Assembly: GCA_035416745.1 (NCBI GenBank)
Contig: DAOLNV010000063.1
Location: 1 to 14,358 of the forward strand
DNA from: Candidatus Hydrogenedentota bacterium
GTDB lineage: Bacteria; Hydrogenedentota; Hydrogenedentia; Hydrogenedentales; SLHB01
Direction: 5' to 3'
Length of the DNA: 14,358 nt
The notes under the pieces were generated by a model. That model was not told where the DNA came from and made no database searches. It saw only the letters and a program-made list of their open reading frames with translations. Position 1 is the first letter of the stretch; each line of letters begins with the position of its first letter. The position numbers and the translations under genes are program-made. This document shows, piece after piece, positions 14,316 through 14,358 of the stretch.

Positions 14316-14358
14316 CTAGACGGAATCCATGTCGAGTTTCAGGGTTACGATCTTCTTG
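14316..14358 (-). CDS. Possible C-terminal end of a further minus-strand gene
   Basis: Read from the right edge on the minus strand, one frame gives KKIVTLKLDMDSV and a TAG at 14316-14318. The 82-base gap to the radical SAM start and the same direction would suit an operon, but 13 codons are too few to prove coding or to name a family. Confidence 0.22.
   Translation of the reverse strand, partial: KKIVTLKLDMDSV

Overview
The window is GC-rich, gene-dense bacterial DNA dominated by exported, multi-domain proteins. No marker gene fixes the taxonomy. The combination of a PEP-CTERM protein, dockerin and dockerin-like repeats, GLUG and PASTA modules, tandem PKD and cadherin-like domains, and a repeat built on ISVSEILRVIQFYN recalls uncultured bacteria of the Planctomycetes/Verrucomicrobia/Lentisphaerae/Hydrogenedentes sphere. 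I lean towards Candidatus Hydrogenedentes, from memory of similar proteins only.

Layout, left to right. (1) Positions 1-2165 (+) hold the 3' end of a large secreted adhesion-type gene: cadherin/Ig-like, DUF11-like, tandem-95 cadherin-like, three PKD-type domains and a C-terminal beta-sandwich. (2) A strong RNA hairpin (2179-2223) lies in the gap before a small PEP-CTERM protein with a jelly-roll-like body (2270-2923), which is followed by a terminator with an unusually large loop (2975-3048). (3) Positions 3278-11812 (+) encode a 2844-residue exported subtilisin-family protease. It carries a two-part propeptide, a S8 domain with Asp292/His321/Ser520, a P-like beta-barrel, FN3, an unnamed jelly-roll, BACON-like, two GLUG ladders separated by PASTA domains, cadherin-like, two copies of the module also seen in gene 1, two EF-hand-like repeats, a right-handed beta-helix, and a C-terminal type I dockerin. 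(4) After a 407-base gap with a possible promoter come a CaCA-family cation exchanger (12220-13179, +) and, convergent to it, a PflX/COG1313-type radical SAM protein (13265-14233, -). The last 43 bases may hold the end of another minus-strand gene.

The first three genes look like a cell-surface set. A domain of about 120 residues occurs once in the truncated gene 1 and twice in the giant protease. The two complete proteins end in different surface-targeting signals: PEP-CTERM for exosortase sorting and dockerin for docking to a cohesin. Neither an exosortase nor a cohesin is in the window. The exchanger and the radical SAM gene look like ordinary housekeeping or accessory genes with no evident link to the surface cluster. 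Nothing points to CRISPR, a prophage, an insertion sequence or a complete defence system.
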